NCBI GenBank assembly: GCA_022822005.1
Contig: JAJECO010000066.1
Location: 1-53,240 of the forward strand
Source: Candidatus Poribacteria bacterium
GTDB lineage: Bacteria; Poribacteria; WGA-4E; PCPOR2b
Length of the DNA stretch: 53,240 bases
Direction of reading: 5' to 3'
Below, piece by piece: positions 17,286 through 25,755 of the stretch. How positions within the stretch are numbered: the first letter of the stretch is position 1; every line of letters starts with the position of its first letter. The notes under the pieces were generated by a model, which had not been told where the DNA came from, ran no database searches, and was given only the letters and a program-made list of their open reading frames with translations. The position numbers and the translations under genes were made by a program.

Positions 17286-17873
17286 CTATTCCCGCTGCTG
17301 TACCGCTTTTCGCAACGCCTGTCGTGCTTCATGCAGTCGTGATCGAACACGTCCAACAGAGCAACCGAGGACTTCCGCCAGTTCTTCGTAGGACAAGTCT
17401 TGCATTTCACGGAGGATTAGTATTTTCCGGTAATCGTCTTTGAGAGCATCGAGTGCCTTCTGTAAAATCTCCCGCTGCTCTGCCTGCAGGACCGTCCTTT
17501 CCGGGGTAGCGGTGTCGAGCGGCGCCCAAGGTTGAGAATCGTCAATCTCCATCGGATCGGTCTTACGCCGCTGCCGCTGATCCTTCAAATTGAGGCATCT
17601 ATTGGTAACGATCCGGTAGAGCCATGTCGAGAACTGCGATTTGAATCGAAACTGTCCGATATTCTCCCAAAGCCAAAGAAAAACGTCCTGTGCCACATCG
17701 CTAGCATCCTCAGGGTTTGAGAGCATCCCGTAAGCGATGTTATACACCCATTGTTGGTATTGGCGCATAATGGTTTCCATGGCTCGCTTGTCACCATTTT
17801 GACATCGGCGAACGAGCTCATGTTCATCCATGTCATGGGATCCCGCTTCGGTGGAGATTCGTTGGTCGTTCAA
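17286..17873 (-). CDS. ECF-type RNA polymerase sigma factor
   Basis: This 195-residue protein has sigma region 2 (about 25-95: YNIAYGMLSNPEDASDVAQD, FRFKSQFSTWLYRIVTNRC) and region 4 (about 135-190: LDALKDDYRKILILREMQD, LSYEELAEVLGCSVGRVRSR), and lacks regions 1 and 3, as in RpoE-like extracytoplasmic-function sigma factors. It would direct RNA polymerase to a dedicated promoter set under envelope or nutrient stress. No zinc-finger anti-sigma gene follows, so its control is not evident. The frame opens at a TTG (17873) without a clear ribosome binding site; ATG 17831 is an alternative. A consensus promoter lies at 18055-18083 on the same strand. Confidence 0.93.
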   Translation of the reverse strand: MNDQRISTEAGSHDMDEHELVRRCQNGDKRAMETIMRQYQQWVYNIAYGMLSNPEDASDVAQDVFLWLWENIGQFRFKSQFSTWLYRIVTNRCLNLKDQRQRRKTDPMEIDDSQPWAPLDTATPERTVLQAEQREILQKALDALKDDYRKILILREMQDLSYEELAEVLGCSVGRVRSRLHEARQALRKAVQQRE

Positions 17874-18054
17874 TTTTTCTCAGCCGTACAGAGGTTGGGG
17901 CGTACAGAAGGATGATACGTAACCAGTAATACGTAAGCAGGAAATTGTTAATATTACGCATTAAGCGTTACACACTATTTTCTTGAGGGATGCGTAAAAA
18001 TCAGTAGCGACTCATCGTCAAATTGGATGTATTCGCCACCTACATACAAGGTGT

Positions 18055-18083
18055 ATTTTATCCAGTTTTCTACGGGTTGTCAA
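18055..18083 (-). promoter_or_regulatory. Sigma-70-type promoter toward the ECF sigma gene
   Basis: On the reverse strand TTGACA and TAAAAT are separated by 17 bases. Confidence 0.7.
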
Positions 18084-18108
18084 GCACGCGCGACGGAAAT
18101 CATAACCC

Positions 18109-18137
18109 TTGCGAAAGTATAGCGAATCCGTTATAAT
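18109..18137 (+). promoter_or_regulatory. Sigma-70-type promoter of the ThDP enzyme cluster
   Basis: TTGCGA and TATAAT are separated by 17 bases, about 100 bases before the ATG at 18240. Confidence 0.7.
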
Positions 18138-18239
18138 AACCCAAGCTATCATCCAGATCTTAACGTGATACAGGGTTCGGCGGTTCAGTAAGCGAATGAA
18201 TTAATAAACCAACCACCAAAACAAAGGAGAATCCCATAG

Positions 18240-19880
18240 ATGGATACAACACAAGCAGTAGCACGAATATTGAAAATTGAAGGCGTTGAATGGGTATCCT
18301 GCTTCCCCTCCAACCAACTCATCGAAGCGGTTGCCCAAGAAGGCATTCGGACCGTTATGTTCCGACACGAACGCGGAGCCGTGATGGCAGCCGACGGGTA
18401 TAGCCGTGTCAATAACCGTAATAAGTTCGGCGCTGTCATCACGCAAGGCGGTCCCGGTGCCGAAAACTCTATGGGCGGTATCGCACAGGCTTTTGCGGAC
18501 AACGTTCCGATCCTGTACCTACCGGGCGGTCCCTCAATTGATGAGTATGCCGTTCGTCCGTCCTTCTCACCGGTTCGCACATACCAAAGCGTGTCGACGT
18601 ATGGCGAAGTCATTACCAAACCGGATCAAGTTGCTAATGTCATGCGACGCGCGTTCCACCACCTTCGGAATGGTCGGCCCGGTCCCGTGATTGTTGAAAC
18701 ACCGAGCGACGTTGGGCTGCAGGCAGTGCCGGAGGATACCCTCAACTATAAGCCACCGAAGCGATCCCTCCAGGTCCCTGCCGCTAGCGATATCAAAGAC
18801 GCCGTTACGGAACTACTGAACGCGAAAAAACCTGTGATATGGTCTGGTATGGGTGTGCTGCTGTCCGGAGCGACCGAGGCACTCAGAGAGTTTGCTGAAT
18901 TGACCGAGATCCCGGTGTACTGCACCATGCCCGGCAAGTCCTCCTTTGACGAGCGGCATCCCCTTTCCGTCGGTTCTGGCAGCGGCGCGACAACCCTGCC
19001 CGCACGGCAATGGCTGCAGGAATCGGACGCCCTACTCGCCATCGGCTCCAGCATGACCCGGACGCATTACGGTCAACCGATCCCAGACGGCAAGGTCATT
19101 ATCCACAACGCCGAAAGCATCGAAGATATCAACAAAGACTTCTCCGTTGACATCGGACTGCCCGGCGATGCCAAGCTGACGTTAGAGGCTATGATCGAAG
19201 AAGCCAAATCCCAACTCGGCGAGAGCGGAAGAAAAGGCAAAACGCAGGTCGCCACAGATATTGCCAAATTGAAGAAGACGTGGATGGATGAGTGGACGCC
19301 CCTGCTCAACTCCGATGAAGAACCGATTAACACATACCGAGTGATTGGGGATATGGTCAAGGCGATGGATTTGGAGAACAGCATCGTTACCCACGATGCC
19401 GGTGCACCGCGTGACTCAATTATGCCTTTCTACCCCGGAACGGTGCCTCACAGCTACATCGGCTGGGGTAAGACTACCCACCTCGGTTTCGGCATACCGC
19501 TGATGATAGGGGCAAAGATCGCGAAACCGGATAAGTTCTGCTTGAATTTCATGGGTGATGGTGCTTTTGGCATGTCCGGCTTAGACATCGAAACCTCCGC
19601 TCGCGCGGGCGCCCCTATTACTACTGTTGTGCTCAACAACGGTGGCATGTCGACCTATCCGGGCGGCTATCCCACAGCGCGTGAACAGTTTGGCACGACC
19701 GAGATGACGGGCGACTACGCTAAGATTGCTGAAGGTATGGGTGCAGTCGGCATTACCGTCGTTAAGCCGAACGAGATGATTCCTGCGCTTGAGCAGGCGC
19801 AGCAACTGAACGCAGACGGTCGCGCGGTTTTGCTCGATGTGCATACCAACATGGAATCACGACGATCCCGATTCAGTTAG
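18240..19880 (+). CDS. ThDP-dependent acetolactate synthase-like enzyme
   Basis: The 546-residue protein has the three-domain layout of the acetohydroxyacid synthase/benzoylformate decarboxylase superfamily: an N-terminal PYR domain with catalytic Glu44 (FRHERGAVMAADGYSR), a middle domain, and a C-terminal PP domain with the ThDP/Mg motif GDG near 438 followed by NN near 466 (NFMGDGAFGMSG ... VVLNNGG). It should make or break carbon-carbon bonds next to a keto group. It lies apart from any ilvN or branched-chain pathway gene and heads a catabolic cluster, so a decarboxylase or carboligase acting on a 2-keto acid is more likely than ilvB. AAAGGAGA precedes the ATG. Substrate unknown. Confidence 0.88.
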   Translation: MDTTQAVARILKIEGVEWVSCFPSNQLIEAVAQEGIRTVMFRHERGAVMAADGYSRVNNRNKFGAVITQGGPGAENSMGGIAQAFADNVPILYLPGGPSIDEYAVRPSFSPVRTYQSVSTYGEVITKPDQVANVMRRAFHHLRNGRPGPVIVETPSDVGLQAVPEDTLNYKPPKRSLQVPAASDIKDAVTELLNAKKPVIWSGMGVLLSGATEALREFAELTEIPVYCTMPGKSSFDERHPLSVGSGSGATTLPARQWLQESDALLAIGSSMTRTHYGQPIPDGKVIIHNAESIEDINKDFSVDIGLPGDAKLTLEAMIEEAKSQLGESGRKGKTQVATDIAKLKKTWMDEWTPLLNSDEEPINTYRVIGDMVKAMDLENSIVTHDAGAPRDSIMPFYPGTVPHSYIGWGKTTHLGFGIPLMIGAKIAKPDKFCLNFMGDGAFGMSGLDIETSARAGAPITTVVLNNGGMSTYPGGYPTAREQFGTTEMTGDYAKIAEGMGAVGITVVKPNEMIPALEQAQQLNADGRAVLLDVHTNMESRRSRFS

Positions 19881-20088
19881 ATCGCCTTCGTCACAATCGG
19901 TGTGCCGTGTCGAGATATGAATCTCGACCTACGCTCACTACGGGCTGGGAAACCCAGCCCCTACGAAAATTAGTGCAATTCCAATCGTAGGGTTAGGGTT
20001 CTCTCACCCAACCTTATGACATTCCGCACAAGTCAGGTTAGGAAGCCTAACCTACGCATTCGCCCCGGCAAGTACAGAGGAACAGACT
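19881..20088. repeat. Hairpin modules ending in CCTACG
   Basis: Three hairpins stand in this gap: TCGAGAT-ATGA-ATCTCGA (19910-19927), GGGCTGGG-AAA-CCCAGCCC (19942-19960) and AGGTTAGG-AAG-CCTAACCT (20035-20053). Each 3' arm runs into CCTACG. Stem sequences differ but pairing and the tail are kept. A fourth, imperfect unit (from CGTAGGGTTAGGG at 19986) lies between them. They may also act as RNA processing or termination signals between the two genes. Confidence 0.65.
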
Positions 20089-21054
20089 ATGATTAAGTTG
20101 GTAATGATGCCACCGTTGGACGACCTGAAGCGCGAGTTTGCTCCGCGTTTGGAAGCAGACCTCCCGGAATATCGGGTCGCTGTCCCCGAAACCGACGAAG
20201 AAGCACTCCGTGAAATCGTCGATGCCGATGCAGCATACGGCTGGATCCCGCCCGATGCACTGAAGGCTGCGACAAAACTGAAATGGCTGCAAAATCCCGA
20301 TGCGGGCCCGTTTCCGGGATACTATTACAAGGAACTGATTGAGCATCCCGTGGTAGCGTGTAACCCACGCGGAATCTACTACGATCACATCAGCCACCAT
20401 ATCATGATGTTTGTGCTGGGGCTCTCTCGCGGGCTGCCCTATTACGTCGAGGCACAACGCGAGCGGAGATGGGACCCCGACGCGCGTAAGAATGGGTATG
20501 TTGACCTCACCGAATCTACTGCATTAATCTTCGGTGTAGGCGGTATCGGTCATGAGACAGCAAGACTATGTGCGGAATTCGGCATGGAAATAATCGGTGT
20601 AGAACCGAGACCCGAATATGACCTCTCGTACGTCGAGATGCACCCGCCTGCGGATCTGGATGCGCTGCTGCCGCGCGCCGATTTTGTGATAGCCACAACG
20701 CCGCACACGCCCGAAACCGAGGGGATATGGAATGCCCAACGTTTCCGTCTGATGAAGAACAGTGCCTACTTTATCAACATCGGTCGCGGCAAAACGATGA
20801 AAATCGACGACCTTACGGCCGCTGTCGAGACGGGTGAAATCGCGGGGGTCGGTCTCGATGTATTTGAGACAGAACCGCTCCCCTCAGATCACCGTTTATG
20901 GAACCTGCCCAACGTTCTGCTCACACCTCATATTGCCGTGAAGGATGCCGACAACCTTCCTGAACGCCGATTCGGGGTTCTGCTCGAAAACGCCCGTCGG
21001 TTCGCCGCGGGTGAACCGTTACGCAATGTGGTGGACAAAGCCGGGTGGTATTAA
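20089..21054 (+). CDS. D-2-hydroxyacid dehydrogenase
   Basis: This 321-residue protein carries the NAD-binding motif GVGGIGHETARLCAEFG (from about 149) and the catalytic Arg, Glu and His of the D-isomer-specific 2-hydroxyacid dehydrogenase family: NIGRGK (Arg near 231), DVFETEPLP (Glu near 262) and TPHIA (His near 281). It would interconvert a 2-keto acid and a D-2-hydroxyacid with NAD(P)H in the cytoplasm. AGAGGA is nine bases before the ATG. It follows the ThDP enzyme and precedes the DUF3604 gene by 30 bases, so all three probably share a pathway. Glyoxylate/hydroxypyruvate reductase is one possible specificity but cannot be assigned here. Confidence 0.9.
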   Translation: MIKLVMMPPLDDLKREFAPRLEADLPEYRVAVPETDEEALREIVDADAAYGWIPPDALKAATKLKWLQNPDAGPFPGYYYKELIEHPVVACNPRGIYYDHISHHIMMFVLGLSRGLPYYVEAQRERRWDPDARKNGYVDLTESTALIFGVGGIGHETARLCAEFGMEIIGVEPRPEYDLSYVEMHPPADLDALLPRADFVIATTPHTPETEGIWNAQRFRLMKNSAYFINIGRGKTMKIDDLTAAVETGEIAGVGLDVFETEPLPSDHRLWNLPNVLLTPHIAVKDADNLPERRFGVLLENARRFAAGEPLRNVVDKAGWY

Positions 21055-21084
21055 TATTTCGCGCACGAGGCGGAGCAATCATCG

Positions 21085-23244
21085 ATGACAGAATCAGAAG
21101 TTCGTGCCTTATACGGTTGGGCGGAGATTGACCCGGCTGTCCCTATTGTAGCGGGATCGGTCGGCACATGGCGTATAACCTACCACGTTGGTCGTTACGG
21201 CGTCGATGACGGTGGAGTCGTTAAATTTGCTTGGCGGGATGTTAGCGATTGGGCGGTACCCCAGTTTGAAAGTCCTTCCGCGCCGGAATACGCGACAGTC
21301 TCTACGACAGGTCCGGCATCGCTGCGGGCAAGTTTTGAAAAGCAACGCTATACCCGTCCTTGGCGGCTTTGTGTGACCGTTGATGTGTTCGATGATTCAC
21401 TGACCGAGGGGGATAGCATCACGCTAACGCTCGGAGACACCTCCGGCGGTAGTCTGGGGAGTCGGGCGCAGACTTTTTGCAAAGAGGCATTTGAGTTTCG
21501 GGTTGCGGTCGATTGGTGTGGGACATGGGTTTATACGGAGGTCCCATCGCCAAAGATTCCAATTGTTAGTGGTCCCGCCCATCGGTTGGTGGTATTGGGT
21601 CCTTCGGAAACCACGCCTGATGAGGAGGGTTGGGTCGGGGTTAAGGCAGAAGACCTCTGGGGTAATCCGAGTACTGGATATAACGGAACAGTCCAGATTG
21701 ATGCCGAGGGATTGACGGGCTTGCCAGAGACGTATCAGTTTCAGTCCAGAGACAGAGGTATTCGCCGTTTTGAAGGGGTGAAAGCCCCCAAGGTAGGGAT
21801 TTATCGAGTAAACGCCACAGACTCGGCTAATGGGTTAGATGCGGAAGGAAACCCACTCCGCTGCGTGGAGGATCGTAGCGGACATCAGCCTTTCTGGGGC
21901 GACCTGCACGGTCAGAGTGAAGAGACCGTTGGAACCAATCCGGTCTCCTCCTATTTTCGCTTTGCCCGTGAGGCGGCCCTGGTCGACTTCGCTGGACATC
22001 AGGGTAACGACTTCCAGATTACCAAGGCGGTGTGGAAGGAGATCAAAGCGCAAGCGAATACTCAATATGATCCCGGTCGGTTTGTCACTTTTGTCGGCTA
22101 TGAATGGTCAGCGAATACGCCGTTGGGAGGCGATCACAACGTCTACTATCCGGGAGAAGATGGTCCCCTGCACCGCTCCAGCCATGTGCTGATTCCTGAC
22201 AAATCGGATATTGATACCGACTGCACGCATGTTACAGAGCTCTATGTCACGTTGCGGGGAGAAGATGTGCTGCTGCTCCCCCATGTCGGGGGACGTTACG
22301 CGAATCTTAACTGGCACGACCCGGAATTGGAGCCGCTTGTTGAGGTCTATTCCGAATGGGGCGAGTTCGAGTGGTTTTTGCGGGAAGCGTTGGAGAAAGG
22401 TTACCGCGTCGGTTTCACGGCTGGGAGTGACGATCACAAGGGCCGTCCCGGTGCTGCGCCGCCGGGCAGCGGCTCGTTCGGCGTGTACGGCGGATTGACC
22501 TGTATCTATGCAACGGAGCTAACACGGGCAGGACTGTGGGAAGCCCTGAAAGCACGTCGCTGTTACGGCACAACCGGGCAGCGCATCTTGCTTGAGGTGA
22601 CCGCCGACGGGAAACCGATGGGATCGGCGTTACACGCAAGCGAGCCGCCGGAAATCGCTGTGAAGGTGATTGGCTCGGCACCCATTGAACGGATAGACAT
22701 CTTCAGAGGGTTGGAACAGATCTACACCTTCCCGCAGACAACCGAACGTGCGGAAGATCAGATCCGTGTTACATGGTCGGGTCAGCGTATCCGGGCACGA
22801 AACCGACTGGTACGGTGGGACGGAAACCTTGAGATAGATAGGGGACAAATTCTGGAGGCGAAAGGTTACGCCTTTGATACTCCGGCTGAAGGGATCGAAA
22901 TGGTAACCGAGCGGAGCGTCTCTTGGAAGTCTGTGACCACCGGGGACGCGGATGGCGTGGTTCTGAAACTCAATGCACCGGGTGAGACAGTCCTTGATTT
23001 TAGGACAGCTGTCCTGACTCGAACTGTCACGCTTCAAGAGATGAGTGAGTCACCCGTTGCCGTTGATGCCGGTGGGATTGACATGAAGGTTGTGTTTGAA
23101 GGGCTGCCGTTGGGCGTTGGCAGGGAAGTAGCGTTTACATTTCAGGAGGCGGCATTGCCCGCAGGCTGCCATCCATATTGGGTTCGCGTGTTGCAGACGG
23201 ACGGGGCGAAGGCGTGGGCAAGCCCCATCTACGTAACAGTATAA
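21085..23244 (+). CDS. DUF3604 family protein with PHP-like metal site
   Basis: The 719-residue protein matches DUF3604: an N-terminal beta-rich part of about 270 residues, then a PHP-like metal-binding region with WGDLHGQSEE, DFAGHQGNDFQ, YEWSANTPLGGDHNVYY, LLLPHVGGRYANLNWH and FTAGSDDHKGRPG. The many His and Asp residues suggest a metal-dependent hydrolase related to PHP phosphoesterases; no reaction is established that I can name. There is no signal peptide. The gene begins 30 bases after the dehydrogenase, with GGAG before the ATG, so it is probably in the same operon. The remaining C-terminal part (about 560-719) looks like one or two beta-sandwich domains. Confidence 0.85.
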   Translation: MTESEVRALYGWAEIDPAVPIVAGSVGTWRITYHVGRYGVDDGGVVKFAWRDVSDWAVPQFESPSAPEYATVSTTGPASLRASFEKQRYTRPWRLCVTVDVFDDSLTEGDSITLTLGDTSGGSLGSRAQTFCKEAFEFRVAVDWCGTWVYTEVPSPKIPIVSGPAHRLVVLGPSETTPDEEGWVGVKAEDLWGNPSTGYNGTVQIDAEGLTGLPETYQFQSRDRGIRRFEGVKAPKVGIYRVNATDSANGLDAEGNPLRCVEDRSGHQPFWGDLHGQSEETVGTNPVSSYFRFAREAALVDFAGHQGNDFQITKAVWKEIKAQANTQYDPGRFVTFVGYEWSANTPLGGDHNVYYPGEDGPLHRSSHVLIPDKSDIDTDCTHVTELYVTLRGEDVLLLPHVGGRYANLNWHDPELEPLVEVYSEWGEFEWFLREALEKGYRVGFTAGSDDHKGRPGAAPPGSGSFGVYGGLTCIYATELTRAGLWEALKARRCYGTTGQRILLEVTADGKPMGSALHASEPPEIAVKVIGSAPIERIDIFRGLEQIYTFPQTTERAEDQIRVTWSGQRIRARNRLVRWDGNLEIDRGQILEAKGYAFDTPAEGIEMVTERSVSWKSVTTGDADGVVLKLNAPGETVLDFRTAVLTRTVTLQEMSESPVAVDAGGIDMKVVFEGLPLGVGREVAFTFQEAALPAGCHPYWVRVLQTDGAKAWASPIYVTV

Positions 23245-23296
23245 CCCAACTAACAAAATAAGGAAAACAATCGTTGTTCTCTTGGGAGGCAAACAG

Positions 23297-24439
23297 ATGG
23301 CACAGATAGACCAATTGGTTTTAGACTTAGAAACCCCTCACATCCTGTTAGATCAGGATAGATTACAAGCCAACATCCAACTGATTCAGGGCATCGGTAA
23401 TACTCGCGGCGTCAACGTTCGACCACATATTAAAACTCACAAGTGCCTTGAACTCGCCCGACAACAGATAGACGCAGGTGCGGTTGGCGTTACGTCTTCG
23501 AAGGTGGACGAAGCACTTGTTTTTATTAACAACGGCATCCGTTCCGTTACTGTGGCGTATCCCCTCGTCGTCGATTCAAAACTGGACCGTCTCATCGCTG
23601 CCGCACGGGTGAACGATACGGATCTTCGACTCATCGTTGATAGCGCTGCGGGAGTCGATGCGATCGCCAAGGTAGCGGAAAGACACGGGAAACAGGTCAG
23701 CATCTTCTTGAAGATAGATGTGGGGTTACACCGTTGCGGACTCACGGAAGATGATTCGGGGTTGGTCGAGTTGGTGCAGAAAGTTGTCGGAGAACCCAAT
23801 CTGAATTTTGTAGGGCTGCTATCTCATGCCGGGCACACCTATGGGGCAGATGACGCCGATGCAGCGCGAAAAATTGCCGCAGACGAGTGCGGGATTATGA
23901 ACCGCGTACGGCGGAAACTGGAAAGCAACGGTATCGAGGTATCGGAAGTATCCGTCGGATCCACGCCCGGCACCCTTGTGAGCGATAGTTACGACGGTAT
24001 CACTGAGATTCGGCCGGGCAATTATGTCTTCATGGATAGAATGCCGCTGCGTCTCAAGGTGATTGAGATAAATCAGATTGCGCTGTCAGTGTTGGCAACA
24101 GTGGTGAGTAAAAATTCGGACTACTTCATTATTGACTCCGGTTCCAAAACGCTGAGCTCAGATCAGGGCGCACACGGAATGCCGGGGATGGAAGGATTCG
24201 GGCTTGCATACCCCCTAGATCACTTCGAGGATACAGATTACGAAATGATTGTTACCCGACTATCGGAAGAGCATGGGGTTGTCATACGAGGAGATCTTGA
24301 TCTGGAGATAGGTTCCAAAGTCCGAGTCGTACCAAATCACTCATGTGTCGTTGCAAACCTATTAGACACCTACACAGTGCTACAGGCTGGACAGATCATT
24401 GACCAATGGGACATCGCTGCCCGTGGACACGTCCATTAA
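23297..24439 (+). CDS. Fold-III PLP enzyme, D-threonine aldolase/DSD1-like
   Basis: This 380-residue protein has an alanine racemase-like N-terminal barrel with the PLP lysine in RPHIKTHKC (Lys46), and a C-terminal metal-binding motif VVPNHSCVVANL typical of D-threonine aldolases, D-serine dehydratases and 3-hydroxy-D-aspartate aldolases. It would cleave or dehydrate a D-3-hydroxyamino acid. The start was set at ATG 23297 because GGGAGG lies just before it; an in-frame TTG at 23282 would overlap that site. Neighbours suggest it feeds a glyoxylate- or pyruvate-like product to the 2-hydroxyacid dehydrogenase or ThDP enzyme, but this link is only inferred. Confidence 0.88.
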   Translation: MAQIDQLVLDLETPHILLDQDRLQANIQLIQGIGNTRGVNVRPHIKTHKCLELARQQIDAGAVGVTSSKVDEALVFINNGIRSVTVAYPLVVDSKLDRLIAAARVNDTDLRLIVDSAAGVDAIAKVAERHGKQVSIFLKIDVGLHRCGLTEDDSGLVELVQKVVGEPNLNFVGLLSHAGHTYGADDADAARKIAADECGIMNRVRRKLESNGIEVSEVSVGSTPGTLVSDSYDGITEIRPGNYVFMDRMPLRLKVIEINQIALSVLATVVSKNSDYFIIDSGSKTLSSDQGAHGMPGMEGFGLAYPLDHFEDTDYEMIVTRLSEEHGVVIRGDLDLEIGSKVRVVPNHSCVVANLLDTYTVLQAGQIIDQWDIAARGHVH

Positions 24440-24501
24440 TTCCCCTTTTGGGTATTTCCCAACGGAGCAAGATAGCCTATGTCCAACAGGAAGGATCCGC
24501 C

Positions 24502-25443
24502 ATGACAATTCAAGACCACCTTTCCTTAGACGGAATCAACGACGATAACCTCAGCATTTTCAAGGCAATTGGCGTGGATTATGTTGCGGTTATGCATCCA
24601 CCACCGGCCAAGCCCGATGATAGTGCGGATATCTGGAAAGAGGTGTGCAAAAAAGTGGAATCTCACGGGATGAAGTTTAATAATGTCGGACTCAGACCCG
24701 CTAAAGAGATTACGCTTGGCAAACCCGGCAGAGATGAGCACATCGAGGGTTGGTGTACCCTGATCCGCAATATGGGGGAAGCCGGTGTCCCGACGCTGTG
24801 TTACAACTTCCGGGGCATCGGGAACTTTCGGACAGCGGCGACTGTTGGTAGGGGCGGAGCACGTTACAGCACATTCGACTACGACGAGTTCATAAAGGAA
24901 GCCCCCGATTACCCCGATCACCATATCTCCGAAGAAGATCTTCGATCGAATTTGCAGCACTTCCTCGCATGCATTGTGCCGGTAGCCGAAGAAGCGGAGG
25001 TGCAGCTCACCATGCATCCGGACGACCCGCCGCGCCCGGAGCCACTTGGCGGTGCAGCTCGAATCCTGTCCACCCTCGACGATTTTGAGCGTATGTTTAA
25101 CGCGGTTCCAAGTCATGCAAACGCTATGCTGTTTTGTCAGGGATGTGTCCGTGAAATGGGAGAAGATGTGCCGACCGCTATCCGGCGCATTGGAGCGCAG
25201 AACAAAATTGCTGCCGTCCACTTCCGCAACCTGCGGGGTACCCCAGATAAGTTTCAGGAGGTTTTCGTGGACGAGGGGGAAGTAGATATGTACGAAGCGA
25301 TGCAGACCTACCGCGAGGTGGGTTTTGAGGGCCCCTTCATGATGGATCATACCCCCAGTTTCCCTCAAGAAAAGGCCCAGTGGGCAGGGCGCGCCTTTGC
25401 TGTTGGTTATATCCGATCGATGATCCAAGCAGTCTACCGGTAA
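24502..25443 (+). CDS. Mannonate dehydratase-like TIM barrel (UxuA family), copy 1
   Basis: The 313-residue protein resembles D-mannonate dehydratase (UxuA): LTMHPDDPPRPEPLGGAARI, MLFCQGCVREMGED, AVHFRNLRGTPDKFQE and DEGEVDMYEAMQ are characteristic blocks. UxuA converts D-mannonate to 2-keto-3-deoxygluconate in hexuronate breakdown. It is shorter than E. coli UxuA (about 394) but similar to compact members. ATG 24502 was selected because AGGAAGG precedes it; longer upstream frames overlap the preceding gene. It shares the block order of the protein at 25756, so the pair are paralogues. Specificity for mannonate itself is not certain. Confidence 0.82.
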   Translation: MTIQDHLSLDGINDDNLSIFKAIGVDYVAVMHPPPAKPDDSADIWKEVCKKVESHGMKFNNVGLRPAKEITLGKPGRDEHIEGWCTLIRNMGEAGVPTLCYNFRGIGNFRTAATVGRGGARYSTFDYDEFIKEAPDYPDHHISEEDLRSNLQHFLACIVPVAEEAEVQLTMHPDDPPRPEPLGGAARILSTLDDFERMFNAVPSHANAMLFCQGCVREMGEDVPTAIRRIGAQNKIAAVHFRNLRGTPDKFQEVFVDEGEVDMYEAMQTYREVGFEGPFMMDHTPSFPQEKAQWAGRAFAVGYIRSMIQAVYR

Positions 25444-25472
25444 TTTCAATATTACTAACCGTTTATCTATTT

Positions 25473-25743
25473 GATGGTAGGTTTTAGGTTTACTTAGACA
25501 TTCCTGGTGTAGAGCCAACCCCCTATAGGGTCATTTAGTTTTTCTGTAGGAGGGATTTCCCAATCCCGACACGTCGCGCTATGAACGACTGCCCGACTCC
25601 GACTTTTCAAACAAAATGGGTAATAAGCCTAAAACTGAATAGCCCTACAACCCCCTAAATCCCCCTTGTCAGGGGGACTTTGAAACCTTCGCGAAAGTCG
25701 GAGTTATTGGTAAATGTCTACTAATGTCTCTAATTCACAGTAA
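25473..25743. mobile_element. Family A inverted-repeat element, copy 2, interrupted by family B
   Basis: The left end (GATGGTAGGTTTTAGGTTTA from 25473) and right end (GGTAAATGTCTACTAATG to CACAGTAA at 25709-25743) are imperfect inverted repeats. The core has the hairpin CCCCC-TTGTCA-GGGGG (25661-25676). A second repeat, inverted relative to 12771-12879, fills 25532-25645. The right end is 12 bases before the start codon at 25756 and runs into the ribosome binding site AAGGAG. This accounts for nearly all of the 312-base gap. Confidence 0.65.
25532..25645. repeat. Dispersed repeat family B, copy 2 (inverted, nested)
   Basis: Reads CATTTAGTTTTTCTGTAGG ... CCTAAAACTGAATAGCCCTA and matches the reverse complement of 12771-12879 over most of its length, with the palindromic middle less well kept. 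It splits the family A core between AGCCAACCCCCTA and ACCCCCTAAATCCCCC. Confidence 0.7.
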
Positions 25744-25755
25744 GGAGAAGAAAAG

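Larger units (their letters stand above)
17874..18239. promoter_or_regulatory. Divergent promoter region
   Basis: This 366-base gap separates the ECF sigma gene (minus) from the catabolic cluster (plus). It holds one consensus-like promoter for each direction, only 25 bases apart, so a single regulator bound between them could control both. The sigma transcript would carry an unusually long leader of about 170-215 bases. A good ribosome binding site (AAAGGAGA) precedes the plus-strand gene. Confidence 0.6.

Noticed and set aside
18240-19880. Acetolactate synthase large subunit (ilvB) of branched-chain synthesis
   Set aside because: No ilvN, ilvC or other branched-chain gene is adjacent and the neighbours are catabolic, so only the superfamily is called.
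24526-25518. 330-residue reverse frame opposite the UxuA-like gene
   Set aside because: It is antisense to a protein with clear family motifs and has no recognisable domain.
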